Positions 7,810 through 16,137 of a stretch of DNA of 64,000 nt are shown here, piece by piece (position 1 is the first letter of the stretch; every line of letters starts with the position of its first letter). The position numbers and the translations under genes were made by a program. The stretch covers positions 18,471 to 82,470 of the forward strand of contig JAETNP010000006.1 in the NCBI GenBank assembly GCA_021768185.1. Direction: 5' to 3'. This DNA comes from Oscillospiraceae bacterium (GTDB lineage: Bacteria; Bacillota; Clostridia; Oscillospirales; Oscillospiraceae). The notes beneath the pieces were generated by a model, which was given only the letters and a program-made list of their open reading frames with translations, did no database searches and was not told the origin of the DNA.

Positions 7810-9246
7810 ATGGACAACATGAGAACAAAATTTGTAATTGCGGTGACGGGCCGTCTTTCCGCCGCCGCCGACAGCGACGCCAAGGTGGAGCTGATTGAAG
7901 AGCTCAGCGAGAACCTGTACAGCCGCTGGCAGGACCTGATGGCTCAGGGCATGAGCGAGAACGAGGCCTTTGACAAGGCCATGGAGGACCTGGGCAATGT
8001 GGATGAGCTGCTGGCCTATCTGGACAGCCTGGGTCCCGACGGGGAGCTGCCCCGCCAGGGCGGCGCCCGGGATTTCACCAGCGAGCTTCTCCATGGCGTA
8101 GAGGGCCTGGTCCGTGAGACGGTCAGCCAGACCAAGGACGCCGTGGACCAGGCGGCGGTCATCGTCCGCAATGTGGCGGATAAGCTGAAGGAGAAGTATC
8201 CCGACGGCTTCAAGGGTAAGGTGTACGTCCAGTTCGACAGCGACAAGGATGCTCCGCAGCCCTCCAGGAACGCCGAGACCCCGGAGCCCCCCGAGGGCTT
8301 CGAGCCGCCCGAGCAGCCGGAACCTCCGGAACCCCCGGAGCATCCGGAGAAGGGTTGGTCCTTCGCTGTGGGCTACAATAAGGACCGGGGCGGCTTCTTC
8401 TGCGAGAACAGCCGGGTCCGCAAGGTGGAGGGCACCACGCTGCCGTCTGGGGCCCTCAAGGGGATCGACGTGCAGGTCAACGGCGACGTGGACATCATGT
8501 TGGACGATGACCCCAACAGCGACATTATTCTGGACGGTGACGTAGAGAACCTGGAGACGCGGGTCAGCGACGACGGCGTGCTGTCCGTCCGTCAGGGAAG
8601 CACCGCCACCTCTGCCTTCTTCTTCCTGCGTGGACTGGCGTCCGCGGATGTGAAGCTGCTCCTGCCCCGGCGGTTCTGGGATTTCCTCCAGATCTCCACG
8701 GTCAGCGGAGACGTGGACGTGGATACAGGCCTGGAGGTAGGCCAGCTGTCCATCAAGACCGCCAGCGGCGACGCACAGCTCAACAGCCTGGAATTCCAGG
8801 AGCTGATCTTCAAGAGCGCCAGCGGCGACCTGGACACCGGGGATCTGAGCGGACGTACTGTTCACGCGGAGAGCGCCAGCGGCGACATCCAGCTCACCGG
8901 CCGGTTTGACACCGTGCGGGCCAGCACCGCCAGCGGCGAGATCTCTCTGGAGGGCGGCGCCCGGGAACTGCGCTGCAACACTGCCAGCGGCGATGTGGAG
9001 GTCCAGACGGACCAGGTGCCGGAGAAGCTGGAGATGTCCTCCAAGTCCGGGGACTGCGAGATTGCCATGCCCGGCGGCGAGGGCTTCACCCTTCAGTTCA
9101 GCACTGTCAGCGGCGAGCTGGACAGCAGCTTCCCCCTGGTCGGTCCCATTGGCAAGCGCTCCGGCGAGGCTATCTACCTGGACGGCGGCGGGCGGACCTT
9201 CCGCATGTCCAGCGTCAGCGGAGACCTCACCCTGCGCCAGCAGTAA
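7810..9246 (+). CDS. DUF1700-like/DUF4097 beta-repeat protein
   Basis: A 478-residue protein with three parts. Residues ~1-75 are helical and resemble DUF1700/HAAS-type domains ('LIEELSENLYSRWQDLMAQG'). A charged linker ends in a Pro-Glu-rich tract at ~158-182. From ~205 to the end runs a DUF4097-type right-handed beta structure with recurring S-G-D/E turns ('TASGDAQL', 'SASGDLDT', 'SASGDIQL', 'TASGEISL', 'TASGDVEV', 'SVSGDLTL'). No signal peptide or clear transmembrane helix is seen. It sits between padR and a DUF4870-like gene, so a role in sensing or scaffolding at the membrane is plausible but unproven. Confidence 0.85.
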   Translation: MDNMRTKFVIAVTGRLSAAADSDAKVELIEELSENLYSRWQDLMAQGMSENEAFDKAMEDLGNVDELLAYLDSLGPDGELPRQGGARDFTSELLHGVEGLVRETVSQTKDAVDQAAVIVRNVADKLKEKYPDGFKGKVYVQFDSDKDAPQPSRNAETPEPPEGFEPPEQPEPPEPPEHPEKGWSFAVGYNKDRGGFFCENSRVRKVEGTTLPSGALKGIDVQVNGDVDIMLDDDPNSDIILDGDVENLETRVSDDGVLSVRQGSTATSAFFFLRGLASADVKLLLPRRFWDFLQISTVSGDVDVDTGLEVGQLSIKTASGDAQLNSLEFQELIFKSASGDLDTGDLSGRTVHAESASGDIQLTGRFDTVRASTASGEISLEGGARELRCNTASGDVEVQTDQVPEKLEMSSKSGDCEIAMPGGEGFTLQFSTVSGELDSSFPLVGPIGKRSGEAIYLDGGGRTFRMSSVSGDLTLRQQ

Positions 9247-9264
9247 ACAGGGAGGTTACGAAGG

Positions 9265-9555
9265 ATGAATAAGCATGTAACGGATATCGTGTCCTATCTC
9301 TCCTGGCCGGGCCTGCTGATCGCCTTTTTCGCGGGCGACCGGTATGCCAGCCGGTTCCACCTCAACCAGTCTCTGGTGATCTGGATTGCCGCAACGCTCA
9401 TCAGCATCGCGGCCAAGTGGCTGCCGCTGTTCGGCTGGCTGGTGGGCCTGGTAGGCGGGCTGTTCTGCGCGCTGTGCTGGTTTATCGGCGTCATCAACGC
9501 CATCCAAGGCGTAGAGAAGGAAGTCCCCCTGCTGGGGCAGATCAGAATTCTGTAA
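9265..9555 (+). CDS. Small DUF4870-like membrane protein
   Basis: A 96-residue protein with two to three hydrophobic helices ('YLSWPGLLIAFFAGD', 'LVIWIAATLISIAAKWLPLFGWLVG') and the 'HLNQSLVIWI' segment typical of DUF4870-like proteins. GGGAGG lies upstream. It is the third gene of the padR operon, 18 bases after the DUF4097 gene. Its TAA stop is the first triplet of dispersed repeat copy B. Function unknown. Confidence 0.75.
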   Translation: MNKHVTDIVSYLSWPGLLIAFFAGDRYASRFHLNQSLVIWIAATLISIAAKWLPLFGWLVGLVGGLFCALCWFIGVINAIQGVEKEVPLLGQIRIL

Positions 9556-9672
9556 TACTTTTTCTCGAGAGAAAAAGTATCAAAAAGAGCTTTAATGCGA
9601 GACTAGACCCAACTGCTATTCTTAGATTTTGGCCCGGTGACGGAAGTATGCATCTAATCCAAGAATAGTATA
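9553..9672 (+). repeat. Dispersed stop-codon repeat, copy B
   Basis: Starts at the TAA of the preceding gene. The palindrome TACTTTTTCTCGAGAGAAAAAGTA is followed by CAAAAAGAGCTTTAAT, the middle block ACTGCTATTCTTAGATTTTG, and the right block CCCGGTGACGGAAGTATGC up to AATAGTATAA. The overlapping frame reads FLERKSIKKSFNARLDP and closes at TAG. It shares its layout with copies A, C and D. Confidence 0.85.
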
Positions 9673-9685
9673 AGGACAGCCAAAC

Positions 9686-9716
9686 GGGAACCGGCGCAGA
9701 TACTCCGCCGGTTCCC
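9686..9716 (+). terminator. Terminator of the padR operon
   Basis: GGGAACCGGCG and CGCCGGTTCCC form an 11 bp stem with a 9-base loop just after repeat copy B. The following T run is short, so termination strength is uncertain. Confidence 0.5.
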
Positions 9717-9743
9717 TGCTTTGCGCCATAAGGAGGGCGGTTT

Positions 9744-10598
9744 ATGGAAGCACAAGAGAAATTTCCGATAAGCAAGGTCCTGATGGCCCTGCTGTCTCTG
9801 GCCGTTCTGGTATTGGCCCAGACGGCTGCTGCGGCGTTTGGCAGTCTGGTGCTGCTGGTCACCCATCTGCCCGCCCTGGGCAACGCCGCCGCCGGAGTGC
9901 TCTATCCGGCCCTGGCGATGCTGGGGTTCTGGGCGCTGTGCCGGTTCGGGCTGCGGGAGCCCCTGTCCGCCTGGCGGATCGGGCCGGTGCGGCTGAAACC
10001 GGTGTGGTGTGTAACGGCGTTTCTTATGCCGGCGCTGGTGTGCGGCGTGTATCTGCTGCTGCCGGGGCAGTGGGCGGAGGCGGCGAACCGGATGGATACG
10101 GCGTCCATCCTGGCCGTCGGCGTTCTCTATGTGGGCATCGGCACGGGCATCGTGGAGGAGGCAGTCTTCCGGGGCTTTATCATGACGGCCCTGGAGCGGC
10201 ACTGGAACCGCCGGACGGCGGTCCTGCTGCCCTCCGTGCTGTTCGGCGCGCTGCATATCATCGGCAATGAGCTGGACCTTCTCAGCATGGTCCAGCTGGT
10301 GCTGGCCGGGACCATGGTGGGCGTGCTGTTCTCTCTGGTGGCTCTGGAGAGCGGGAGCATCTGGAACAGCGCGCTGATCCACGGCGTATGGAACGCCGCC
10401 CTGCTGGCGTTCCTCCATATCGGACCGGAGCCGGACCCCGGCAGTCTGTTCAGCTATCTGCCGGAGACAAGAAACTTCCTGCTCACCGGCGGGGACTTCG
10501 GCGCGGAGGCGTCGGTCATCTCCATAGCGGCCTACGCGCTGTTCGCGGCGCTGGCGCTGGTTCTTCTCCGCAAAGGGGAGAAAAAAGGCATTTCCTAA
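9744..10598 (+). CDS. CPBP-family intramembrane metalloprotease
   Basis: A 284-residue multi-spanning protein with the CPBP/Abi (Rce1-like) signature: E138-E139-x-x-x-R143 in 'GIVEEAVFRGFIM', H171 in 'LFGALHIIG', and 'SALIHGVWNAALL' further on. About seven to eight membrane helices are apparent. The family cleaves within membranes, and bacterial members act in peptide maturation, immunity or signalling; the target here is not evident. AAGGAGG lies upstream of the ATG. It is single-gene and ends at a strong hairpin terminator. Confidence 0.9.
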   Translation: MEAQEKFPISKVLMALLSLAVLVLAQTAAAAFGSLVLLVTHLPALGNAAAGVLYPALAMLGFWALCRFGLREPLSAWRIGPVRLKPVWCVTAFLMPALVCGVYLLLPGQWAEAANRMDTASILAVGVLYVGIGTGIVEEAVFRGFIMTALERHWNRRTAVLLPSVLFGALHIIGNELDLLSMVQLVLAGTMVGVLFSLVALESGSIWNSALIHGVWNAALLAFLHIGPEPDPGSLFSYLPETRNFLLTGGDFGAEASVISIAAYALFAALALVLLRKGEKKGIS

Positions 10599-10602
10599 AA
10601 AA

Positions 10603-10642
10603 CCGGAGGCGTCCGGGCGGTCTTGTGACCCGGACGCCTCCG
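10603..10642 (+). terminator. Terminator of the CPBP gene
   Basis: CGGAGGCGTCCGGG pairs with CCCGGACGCCTCCG (14 bp) and is followed by ATTTTTTATT. It faces the leftward riboswitch transcript described below. Confidence 0.85.
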
Positions 10643-10720
10643 ATTTTTTATTGAGCCGCTTTTTGAGAGAGTATATATTGTTTCCCGGTGCCGCCCCATC
10701 GGCCCCGGTGGAAACACAAC

Positions 10721-10753
10721 AAAAAACGCCCCGCAGCCAAAGCCGCGGAACGC
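10721..10753 (-). terminator. Intrinsic terminator of the riboswitch leader
   Basis: On the minus strand GCGTTCCGCGGC-TTTG-GCTGCGGGGCG forms a GC-rich stem with some G-T pairs and is followed by TTTTTTG. A second hairpin (CGTCCC-GGAG-GGGACG, about 10760-10779) lies between it and the aptamer. Together they look like an expression platform. Confidence 0.75.
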
Positions 10754-10808
10754 ACTGATCCCGTCCCCTCCGGGACGAGCGACGTTATTCCGGTTTCGGC
10801 GGAAAAAC

Positions 10809-10918
10809 CGTCAGGCTGCCGTGTATCTGACTGATCCTCTCTGGGAGGCTTCACAGTGACCGACTCGCGGGGAATTTCACCCCATTCCACGTGCCGCATC
10901 TGCGGCCGCAGTCTGACG
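10809..10918 (-). ncRNA. Cobalamin riboswitch aptamer (orphan)
   Basis: The minus strand carries the conserved cobalamin aptamer blocks in order: GGGGTGAAATTCCCC, GTCACTGTGAAGC and the B12-box-like AGTCAGATACACGGCAGCC. The ends pair to form P1 (CGTCAGACTGC with GCAGCCTGACG, one mismatch). Cobalamin riboswitches bind adenosyl- or methyl/aqua-cobalamin and usually repress B12 uptake or synthesis genes. Here no minus-strand gene follows: after the terminator comes the 3' end of the opposing CPBP gene. The 10599-10992 gap is otherwise filled by this element. Confidence 0.85.
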
Positions 10919-10937
10919 CCATATAAGATTTGATTGT

Positions 10938-10966
10938 ATTATAGCACCCGGCGTTCCGTTTGTAAA
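10938..10966 (-). promoter_or_regulatory. Promoter of the orphan riboswitch RNA
   Basis: On the minus strand TTTACA (10966-10961), 17 bases and TATAAT (10943-10938) lie about 20 bases before the aptamer. The leader thus seems to have its own start site rather than being read only from the radical SAM gene upstream. Confidence 0.7.
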
Positions 10967-10992
10967 GAGCAGATTTTCCTTTGGAGAAGCTG

Positions 10993-11862
10993 TCAGAACA
11001 GACTGATCTGCGCCTGCTCCTGCTTTTCCTCAAGCGTGTGCAGATAGGAGAATATCCGGTCTCTGTCATGCACAATTCCGTTTTCTTCGCAGAAGCTGTG
11101 AAACAGCTCCATCAAGGGTCCGCTTCGCGGGCTGCTCACCTCGTACCGCATCCCGTAGGTCCGGATGTATTTCTCCTTCATCCCGGGGAAAAGCCGGTCC
11201 AGCTGTCTGTAAAAGTATTCCCGGTTTCCTTCCCGGAGGGTGAGCCCCATCCCGAAGGAGATCACGCCGTAGACTCCCGCCTCCGCGCAGCTGCTCAGGA
11301 TGCCCCGGATATTTTCTTCAGTGTCGTTGATAAACGGAAGGATAGGACAAAGCCATACGACAGTAGGGATTCCCGCGGCGTGAAGTTCCTTCAGCGCCTC
11401 GACCCGCTCCCGGGTGGTGCTCACATGGGGCTCAAGCATCCGGCACAACGCTTCATCGTGTGTGGTCAGCGTCATCTGGACCACGCACTTGCTTTGCTCG
11501 TGAATGTCCCGCAGGAGGTCAAGGTCCCGGAGCACCCGGGCCGACTTGGTGTGCAGCGTGATCCCGAAGCCATACCGCCGCACCAGCAGCAACGCCTTCC
11601 TGACATTGCCGAGCTCCTCCTCAAGGGGGATGTAGGGGTCCGTCATAGCGCCCGTTCCCAGCATACATTTTGCGCGTTTCCGCCGCAGCGCCTGCTCCAG
11701 CAGCTCAATGGCGTTCTCCTTCACCTCGATATCCTCAAAGGCGTGGTCCATATGGTAGCACGCGCTCCGGGAATCGCAGTAGATGCACCCATGGGAACAG
11801 CCCCGGTACAGGTTCATCCCGTTTTGCGCCGATAAGATCCCCTTCACCTGAACAAAGTGCAT
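10993..11862 (-). CDS. Radical SAM protein, SPL-like
   Basis: A 289-residue radical S-adenosylmethionine enzyme. C22-x3-C26-x2-C29 ('RGCSHGCIYC') ligates the 4Fe-4S cluster, and 'TGAMTDPYIPLEEEL' plus 'GFGITLHTKSARVLRD' match the COG1533/spore-photoproduct-lyase-like group. Its length is shorter than true SplB, and the conserved SplB C-terminal cysteine region is not evident, so DNA photoproduct repair is not claimed. It is transcribed leftward, away from the response-regulator terminator. The substrate is unknown. Confidence 0.85.
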   Translation of the reverse strand: MHFVQVKGILSAQNGMNLYRGCSHGCIYCDSRSACYHMDHAFEDIEVKENAIELLEQALRRKRAKCMLGTGAMTDPYIPLEEELGNVRKALLLVRRYGFGITLHTKSARVLRDLDLLRDIHEQSKCVVQMTLTTHDEALCRMLEPHVSTTRERVEALKELHAAGIPTVVWLCPILPFINDTEENIRGILSSCAEAGVYGVISFGMGLTLREGNREYFYRQLDRLFPGMKEKYIRTYGMRYEVSSPRSGPLMELFHSFCEENGIVHDRDRIFSYLHTLEEKQEQAQISLF

Positions 11863-11901
11863 AAAAACAGTCCTCTCTGCCGTTTTCCCGGAGCAAACAG
11901 C

Positions 11902-11937
11902 GCCGGTTCTTCCTCCGGGCCCGGAGGAAGAACCGGC
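11902..11937 (-). terminator. Hairpin after the response-regulator gene
   Basis: GCCGGTTCTTCCTCCGGG is followed directly by its reverse complement, giving an 18 bp perfect inverted repeat 9 bases past the stop. T-rich flanks are weak, but its position fits a terminator. Confidence 0.6.
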
Positions 11938-11946
11938 GTGAAGCCG

Positions 11947-12654
11947 TCACTGTGCCGCGAAGTAGTACCCCACGCCCCGCTTTGTCAAAATAAGCGCGGG
12001 ACTGGCGGGATCGTCCTCGATTTTCTCCCGCAGCCGACGGACGGTAACGTCTACCGTGCGCACGTCGTCGCCTACGTAGTCGTAGTTCCAGACCTGCTCC
12101 ATCAGATCGGTCCTGGAATATACCCGTCCCGGGTGTCCGGCCAGGAAGACCAGCAGTTCATATTCCCGCTGGGTCAGGTCTACCGGGCTGCCATGCTTGC
12201 TTACCTGATAGTTTCCCGGATTGATGGTCAAATCGCCCGCCGTAATGACCGCCGCCGGCTCCTCCGCCTCGGCCTGGAGCATGGCGGTGCGGCGGATGTT
12301 CGCTTTCACCCGGGCCAGCAGCTCCCTCATGGAAAAGGGCTTGGTAATATAGTCGTCTGCCCCGATTTCCAATCCCAGCACCTTGTCCGACTCCCCCTCC
12401 CGGGCGGTGAGGATAATGACCGGTACGTTGTCCCCCTCCTCCCGCAGAATGCGGCACACGTCGAAGCCGTTCCGCTTGGGCAGCATCACATCCAGCAGAA
12501 TCAGATCCGGTTTGTTCTCCCGAGCGGCGGACAGCCCCGCCTCGCCGTCATAGGCGGTAAGGACGGCATAGCCCTCCTTTTCCAGGTTGAAGCGCACGAT
12601 GTCCACGATGCTCTTTTCGTCCTCCACGATGAGGACTCTTTTTTTCTCTTCCAT
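11947..12654 (-). CDS. OmpR/PhoB-family response regulator (WalR-like)
   Basis: A 235-residue two-component response regulator. The receiver domain has the acidic pair E11-D12, phospho-acceptor D55 in 'LILLDVMLP' and 'YITKPF' with the conserved Lys. The C-terminal winged helix ('LTQREYELLVFLAGHPGRVYS', 'VRTVDVTVRRLREKIED', 'LTKRGVGYYF') resembles WalR/YycF, which controls cell-wall genes. No histidine kinase gene lies next to it, whereas walR is normally followed by walK, so it is an orphan here and assignment as the essential WalR is uncertain. Confidence 0.9.
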   Translation of the reverse strand: MEEKKRVLIVEDEKSIVDIVRFNLEKEGYAVLTAYDGEAGLSAARENKPDLILLDVMLPKRNGFDVCRILREEGDNVPVIILTAREGESDKVLGLEIGADDYITKPFSMRELLARVKANIRRTAMLQAEAEEPAAVITAGDLTINPGNYQVSKHGSPVDLTQREYELLVFLAGHPGRVYSRTDLMEQVWNYDYVGDDVRTVDVTVRRLREKIEDDPASPALILTKRGVGYYFAAQ

Positions 12655-12694
12655 ATCTTCTCCTCTGCCGCCTCCCGCCCGGGAGGCGGTTCGC

Positions 12695-13231
12695 TTACAG
12701 TCCCAGCAGCAGCTTTCCCTTCAGTACGGCGGCGATGGTCTTGGCGTCTCTGATCTCGCCGGAGAGCACCTGCTCCACCAGCCGGTCAAAGGGAATCCGC
12801 TCCAGATTCAAAAACTCATCCTCATCCAGATGGGTCTCCCCAAAAGTCAGATCCCGTGCCAGGTACATCCGGATGATCTCCCCGCAGTAGCCGGGAGAGG
12901 GGTACAGCTCCCCCAGGGAGCGGAATTCCCCGGCCGCGGCGCCGGTCTCCTCCTTCAGTTCCCGGACGGCGGCCTCGGCGGGGTCCTCTCCGTATTCCAG
13001 CTTTCCCGCAGGGAGCTCCCGCAGAACCTTCCCGTAGGGATACCGGAACTGACTGACCAGCAGCACCCGATTCTGATCGTCCAGGGCCAGCACACACACG
13101 CCGCCGGGGTGGTCCACCACCTCGCGGAAGGCCTCGCCGCCATTGGGCAGGCGGACGGTATCCCGCCGAATGCGGAGAATGCGGCCGTCAAAAATTTTCT
13201 CACTGGACAGGGTTTTCTCAATCAAATCCAC
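12695..13231 (-). CDS. Nudix hydrolase, ADP-ribose pyrophosphatase type
   Basis: A 178-residue Nudix protein. The Nudix box GX5EX7REUXEEXGU is intact from 'GKLEYGEDPAEAAV' through 'RELKEETGA', coordinating Mg2+ for pyrophosphate-bond cleavage. 'VLLVSQFRYPYGKVLRELPAG' before the box is characteristic of the ADP-sugar diphosphatase subgroup (NudF-like). Likely activity is ADP-ribose to AMP and ribose-5-phosphate. It lies 40 bases upstream of the response-regulator gene on the same strand, so co-transcription is possible. Confidence 0.9.
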   Translation of the reverse strand: MDLIEKTLSSEKIFDGRILRIRRDTVRLPNGGEAFREVVDHPGGVCVLALDDQNRVLLVSQFRYPYGKVLRELPAGKLEYGEDPAEAAVRELKEETGAAAGEFRSLGELYPSPGYCGEIIRMYLARDLTFGETHLDEDEFLNLERIPFDRLVEQVLSGEIRDAKTIAAVLKGKLLLGL

Positions 13232-13475
13232 ACCTGTTCCCTTCTTTCTCTAGGATTTTTAATAGTATACCATGAATGCGCCGGAAATTCCATAGAAAAA
13301 TCCTTAAGAACGATTCAGCGGCGTCACCCGTCCCCTCGGCTGTGGGTTCAATCGTTTTTGACACCAAATTCGCCCGCCGTTGGGGCGGGCGAAACGATGA
13401 GCCGCAGCAGGCGGCACTCGCGATGGCCTCCGCCTGTATTCTTATGATGCCGCTGCACACAGCTTCTGCCGTGCG
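13232..13475. other. Intergenic stretch with one hairpin
   Basis: No gene is convincing here. The stretch contains a GC-rich stem (TTCGCCCGCC-GTTG-GGGCGGGCGAA, about 13366-13392) without a T tract, between the ends of the yheO-type gene and the start of the Nudix gene. A 76-codon frame crosses it but has no ribosome binding site or recognisable domain. Confidence 0.4.
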
Positions 13476-14141
13476 TTATGTGTCTAAAGACTTGAGGTGC
13501 ATGTAGACGGTATTTTTAGAGATATTCAGTATCTTAGCCACACTGGAAACCGCGCTTTTGATTTGAAATACGCCCTGTGCGCTGCACCGGCGAATGATCT
13601 CCTTGTTTTTCAGGGAAGAATGTATCTGAGGATTTTCTTCCACCTCCGCGCGAACCTGCTCAATAATGCGCTGCAGGAGATCCTCCACGTTGTTGGCAAA
13701 GGTTTCCGGCAATACGGGCTGTACATCTCTGGGATTGTTTACCAGGTCATTTACAACTTTATAGACCGGCGTATTCAGGTAGAAGTTAATACAAAGCACC
13801 CCAATGGCCCGGTTGTTTTCCCCGTAAATGACAATCGTAGAAGACCGGAGGGGCTCCCCATTGCGATTTCGGGAAAAATAAGAAATATACCCGCTGTTCT
13901 GCGCCTGCTCCTGAATGGAATTCAGCATATACAACGCAAGATCCGTGATGGGGGAGCCTTCACATCTGCCGGTGTGGTGTCCGTTGGCGATAGCGATGAC
14001 AGAGTGCTCCATAGACTCCAGGCTGTGAAGGACGATCTCATAGCCCTCTCCCAGGTAATCTTCCAGTCCCCGCACCAAGCCGCGATAGGATTGCAGAATT
14101 TGTTTATCCGTTTCCGTAAGAATAATTTCTGGCTGTTCCAT
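13476..14141 (-). CDS. YheO-type PAS/HTH transcriptional regulator
   Basis: A 221-residue regulator with the YheO-like PAS domain at about 10-125 ('YEIVLHSLESMEHSVIAIANG', 'YISYFSRNRNGEPLRSSTIV', 'IGVLCINFYLNTPVY') and the C-terminal HTH_22 domain at about 160-221 ('VSSVAKILNISKNTVYMHLK'). Relatives such as DauR control D-arginine catabolism and often neighbour RidA genes, as here. It is divergent from the amidohydrolase-RidA-permease-aminotransferase operon and is its probable regulator. GGAGAC lies upstream of the ATG. Confidence 0.88.
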   Translation of the reverse strand: MEQPEIILTETDKQILQSYRGLVRGLEDYLGEGYEIVLHSLESMEHSVIAIANGHHTGRCEGSPITDLALYMLNSIQEQAQNSGYISYFSRNRNGEPLRSSTIVIYGENNRAIGVLCINFYLNTPVYKVVNDLVNNPRDVQPVLPETFANNVEDLLQRIIEQVRAEVEENPQIHSSLKNKEIIRRCSAQGVFQIKSAVSSVAKILNISKNTVYMHLKSLDT

Positions 14142-14181
14142 TTCCGTCTCCTTTCTTCATTTACCATAACACAATTAGGGT

Positions 14182-14196
14182 ACAAGTACAACTTGT
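14182..14196. promoter_or_regulatory. Operator candidate for the YheO-type regulator
   Basis: ACAAGT-ACA-ACTTGT is a 6-3-6 perfect inverted repeat 40 bases upstream of the regulator start and upstream of the operon promoter. It is the best dyad in the divergent region. Binding is inferred only from position. Confidence 0.4.
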
Positions 14197-14265
14197 TTTA
14201 GTTCGGACTTCCGAATTTATCTATATTGTACAAATCGTTGGTTTCTTTTTCGGATTTTTTATCAA

Positions 14266-14293
14266 TAGACAAGATTATTTTTTACTGTATACT
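14266..14293 (+). promoter_or_regulatory. Promoter candidate of the amidohydrolase operon
   Basis: TAGACA (14266-14271), a 16-base spacer and TATACT (14288-14293) lie about 85 bases before the first gene, in an AT-rich stretch. Confidence 0.5.
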
Positions 14294-14379
14294 GTAATTA
14301 AATACAGCCGATTGAATTTATTCCGCTGATGCACAGGGCTGTAATGGAAACGATCACGCAGGGCGAAAGGAGAAATGCT

Positions 14380-15702
14380 ATGTCACGCACTTACTTGAAA
14401 AACGTTAGAATTGTTGACGGCACCGGTGCGCCAGCCATTGAGAATGGCCTTTATGTATTTGACAACATAGAGGGCAAATTCAATGAGGATGTTGTCGAAT
14501 ATGTTGGCGAAATGAGGGAGGATATTTTGAGCAGGGCCGGTTCGGAGGATGCGGTGTTTGACCTTGCCGGCCACACGATTCTCCCCGGTCTGATCAACTG
14601 CCATGTGCATCTGGATCTGATGCTGCCCTATCGCGGACTGGGCAACAGCTTTGACGAGTTCGGCGTGCCCTACCGCACCATGCTCTGCTACCGCAGGGCC
14701 GCCGAGGCGCTGGACTGCGGCGTCACCACGATCAGAAGCGCCGCCCTGCCGGATGACATTGACATCGGCTTGAAAACGGCGATCAACAAGAACATGGTAT
14801 GCGGCCCCAACATCATCGCCTGCGGCAAGGGCCTGGTGGCCCACAACGGCCACGGCTCGGAGGAAAATTCCGTTGTGATGTGCAGCGGCGTCGATGAGTT
14901 CATGAAGGCTGCCCGTCTCCAGCTGGCCGCCGGCGCCGACCAGCTGAAGATGATGTATACCGGCGGCATGGCCTCCGCCAACGAAGGCCTGTGCGACATG
15001 CAGATGACCGACGACGAGGTCAGGGCGGTCGTGGATGTGGCCCACCGTGCCGGAAAGAAGTGCTTTGCCCATCTGTCCAACGATAAAGCCATTCGCCAGT
15101 CCGTACTCCTTGGGGTGGATTCCGTTGAACACGGCTATACGCTTTCCGAGGATACCGCGAAGCTGATGGCGGAGCATGGCACGTATTTTGTTCCGACGGT
15201 GTCCGTCTCTTCCAGCGATGATTATCTCATTGCCCACGGCTGTCCCAAGCATCAGGTGGAAAAGGGCCGTGAAGCCGCGCAGACCCACCGTCAGGGGGTT
15301 GCGTACGCGCACAAGGCAGGCGTAAAGATCTGCGTAGGCACAGACCTTCTTCCCTCCGACCCCGTAGATGGAACCAACGCCACGGTTCGCGAGGTGGAGT
15401 TCCTGGTGGAGTGCGGCCTGAGTCCGCTGGAGGCTATCAAGGCCGCCACCGCAAACGGCGCGGAGCTGTGCGGCCTGCAGGATGTCACCGGCACCTTGAA
15501 GCCGGGCCTTATGGGCGACTTCATCGTTGTCGAGGGCAAGCCCGACCAGGATATCCGTGATCTGCGCAAACTGCGCCTGGTTGCCAAACACTGCCGCCTG
15601 ATTTGGAGCACCCTGCCCAATCTGAATGTGCGCCGTTTCAGCATCCTGGCCCCTGGCTACAAGATGGAAGGCGGCACCTTCTGCGACTGGCGTCTGCTGT
15701 AA
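14380..15702 (+). CDS. Metal-dependent amidohydrolase (COG1228-like)
   Basis: A 440-residue amidohydrolase-superfamily enzyme, related to imidazolonepropionase/prolidase-type hydrolases. '[16 protein letters not shown]' gives the metal ligands H75-x-H77; further ligands are suggested by 'KCFAHLSND', 'SVEHGYTL' and the Asp in '[10 protein letters not shown]'. The start at 14380 has AAAGGAG 7 bases upstream. It leads an operon with RidA, a GntP-like permease and an aminotransferase. It probably hydrolyses a cyclic amide or acylated amino compound, but the substrate is not known. Confidence 0.88.
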   Translation: MSRTYLKNVRIVDGTGAPAIENGLYVFDNIEGKFNEDVVEYVGEMREDILSRAGSEDAVFDLAGHTILPGLINCHVHLDLMLPYRGLGNSFDEFGVPYRTMLCYRRAAEALDCGVTTIRSAALPDDIDIGLKTAINKNMVCGPNIIACGKGLVAHNGHGSEENSVVMCSGVDEFMKAARLQLAAGADQLKMMYTGGMASANEGLCDMQMTDDEVRAVVDVAHRAGKKCFAHLSNDKAIRQSVLLGVDSVEHGYTLSEDTAKLMAEHGTYFVPTVSVSSSDDYLIAHGCPKHQVEKGREAAQTHRQGVAYAHKAGVKICVGTDLLPSDPVDGTNATVREVEFLVECGLSPLEAIKAATANGAELCGLQDVTGTLKPGLMGDFIVVEGKPDQDIRDLRKLRLVAKHCRLIWSTLPNLNVRRFSILAPGYKMEGGTFCDWRLL

Positions 15703-15715
15703 GGAGGAAATGATC

Positions 15716-16096
15716 ATGGCAAACAACATCCATACAGATCTTGCCCCCGCCGCCATTGGCCCCTATTCCCAGGGGGTGGCGGCAGGGAACCTGCTGTTCA
15801 TCTCCGGCCAGCTGCCGATTGACCCTGCTGCCGGCGCATTTGCCGCAGACGATATCCAGGGGCAGACGCGGCAGTCGCTGACCAATATCTCCAAAATCCT
15901 GGAAGCGGCGGGGCTCTCCATGGACAACGTCGTAAAGACCACCGTCTTCATGCAGAACATGGGGGATTTTGCTGCAATGAACGAGGTATACGCACAATTC
16001 TTCACCGGAGAAACACTCCCCGCCCGCAGCGCGGTGGAGGCTGCGAAGCTGCCCAAGGGCGCTTTGGTTGAAATCGAGGCAATTGCTGCAAGATAG
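15716..16096 (+). CDS. ridA: RidA-family enamine/imine deaminase
   Basis: A 126-residue RidA (YjgF/YER057c) protein with '[20 protein letters not shown]', '[21 protein letters not shown]' and the catalytic-site '[21 protein letters not shown]' containing the conserved Arg and Glu. RidA hydrolyses reactive 2-aminoacrylate-type enamines released by PLP enzymes, which fits the aminotransferase in the same operon. I chose the ATG at 15716, 8 bases after AAGGAGG; an ATG at 15710 is too close. It starts 13 bases after the amidohydrolase stop. Confidence 0.93.
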   Translation: MANNIHTDLAPAAIGPYSQGVAAGNLLFISGQLPIDPAAGAFAADDIQGQTRQSLTNISKILEAAGLSMDNVVKTTVFMQNMGDFAAMNEVYAQFFTGETLPARSAVEAAKLPKGALVEIEAIAAR

Positions 16097-16137
16097 CATC
16101 CATCAAGTACCGGAGAGACAAGAAAGGAGCTGACTTC

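Noticed and set aside
10993..11862. Naming the radical SAM protein spore photoproduct lyase (splB)
   Set aside because: It shares the cluster motif and some family blocks but is shorter than SplB, and the conserved C-terminal cysteine region of SplB is not evident.
13276..13475. A 76-codon frame and a possible RNA gene between the Nudix and YheO-type genes
   Set aside because: No start site, domain or recognisable RNA fold was found; only one simple hairpin is present.
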